A stretch of DNA of 34,796 bases from IMG/VR virus record IMGVR_UViG_3300008107_000257, positions 1 to 34,796 of that record; one strand, given 5' to 3'. Made by a program: the position numbers and the translations under genes. Positions 34,652-34,796 of the stretch are shown here, piece after piece (position 1 is the stretch's first letter; each line of letters opens with the position of its first letter). The DNA comes from a virus. A model generated the notes under the pieces. The model was not told where the DNA came from and did no database searches. It saw only the letters and a program-made list of their open reading frames with translations.

Positions 34652-34670
34652 TTATTTTTTCGTATATTTG
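34639..34670 (+). promoter_or_regulatory. Bacteroidetes-type promoter before the tmRNA
   Basis: TTTG at 34639-34642, a 20-nt spacer, then TATATTTG at 34663-34670, matching the Bacteroidetes housekeeping consensus (-33 TTTG, -7 TAnnTTTG). Expected transcription start is about 34677, shortly before the tmRNA 5' GGGG at 34685. It would be read by the host RNA polymerase. Confidence 0.6.
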
Positions 34671-34678
34671 TATTTATA
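34671..34678 (+). promoter_or_regulatory. TATTTATA element before the tmRNA
   Basis: An exact copy of the recurrent octamer immediately after the host-type -7 box. It overlaps TATAAATA (34675-34682), which is identical to the T4 late box. This region may carry both host and phage promoter elements. Confidence 0.35.
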
Positions 34679-34684
34679 AATAAT

Positions 34685-34796
34685 GGGGATGTGATGGCAT
34701 TTGATTGCAATGCGAATAGTAGTATCACACGTAGTGGGATGGGTTCTCTCACCACTTTAATCTCGGAATCAAACAATAACCGACGTAGAATTATCT
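34685..34796 (+). ncRNA. ssrA: tmRNA (ssrA), 5' half, cut by the window end
   Basis: Starts with GGGGATG (acceptor stem 5' strand), then a D-arm-like GGCATTTGATTGC. A PK1-type pseudoknot follows: stem 1 AGTGG (34733-34737) with CCACT (34752-34756), stem 2 GGTTCT (34742-34747) with GGAATC (34765-34770). After 11 nt a tag frame may begin at GAC GTA GAA TTA TCT (34782-34796; D-V-E-L-S). The layout and the CACTTTAATCTC...ATCAAA segment closely resemble Bacteroides tmRNA as I remember it, with stem 2 changed on both sides. tmRNA rescues stalled ribosomes. The rest of the tag and the 3' tRNA-like half lie beyond the window. Alternative: another structured RNA, less likely. Confidence 0.82.

Overview
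The window reads as part of a contractile-tailed (T4-like, myovirus-type) bacteriophage genome. All genes lie on the + strand, DNA is AT-rich, and gaps are mostly 1-50 nt. The identifiable genes are virion genes: two giant fibre genes with satellites, a tail sheath, a tail tube, a gp26-like baseplate/chaperone gene, a tape measure, a tube-cap-like baseplate protein, a LysM/gp53-like protein and a hub protein. The order tube - gp26-like - tape measure - gp48/54-like follows T4 logic. A Bacteroidetes host is inferred from a TTTG-N20-TATATTTG promoter near the right edge, from a tmRNA 5' half whose pseudoknot resembles the Bacteroides tmRNA as I remember it, and from A-rich leaders with little Shine-Dalgarno character.

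Region 1 (50-12279): a giant fibre of about 3,620 residues. It is built from about 22 copies of a 55-75-residue beta module with two cupredoxin-like domains inserted, then a roughly 1,000-residue Gly-X-Y (Ser/Thr) rod. The rod's second part has a regular 40-residue super-repeat. The reading frame is interrupted by one missing G at about 8330, so the gene appears as two ORFs. It is followed by a PKD plus BspA-like leucine-rich-repeat protein and a tail-fibre assembly chaperone.

Region 2 (12329-21958): two small structural proteins and a second giant fibre of 2,706 residues. The second fibre has two Gly-X-Y rods, a knob-like domain, a lectin-like jelly-roll segment, about nine 'RAPIFYDS' repeats and a C-terminal self-cleaving S74 chaperone. 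Two small conserved phage proteins follow. The two giant genes take up about 19 kb of the 35 kb.

Region 3 (22089-34651): sheath, tube, terminator, gp26-like gene with a downstream overlapping frame (probable +1 or -2 frameshift at a T7 run, in the position of the classical tail assembly chaperone pair), terminator, then one compact cluster with a small coiled-coil protein, tape measure, baseplate tube-cap-like protein, LysM protein, hub and a small baseplate-associated protein.

Region 4 (34652-34796): a promoter and the 5' half of a probable phage-encoded tmRNA, cut off by the window end.

The octamer TATTTATA (or TATTTATT) recurs in most of the longer intergenic gaps, usually 14-54 nt before a start codon, and is a candidate phage late promoter element. 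No tRNA, CRISPR array, integrase or insertion sequence was seen. No stretch over 300 bases lacks a gene.
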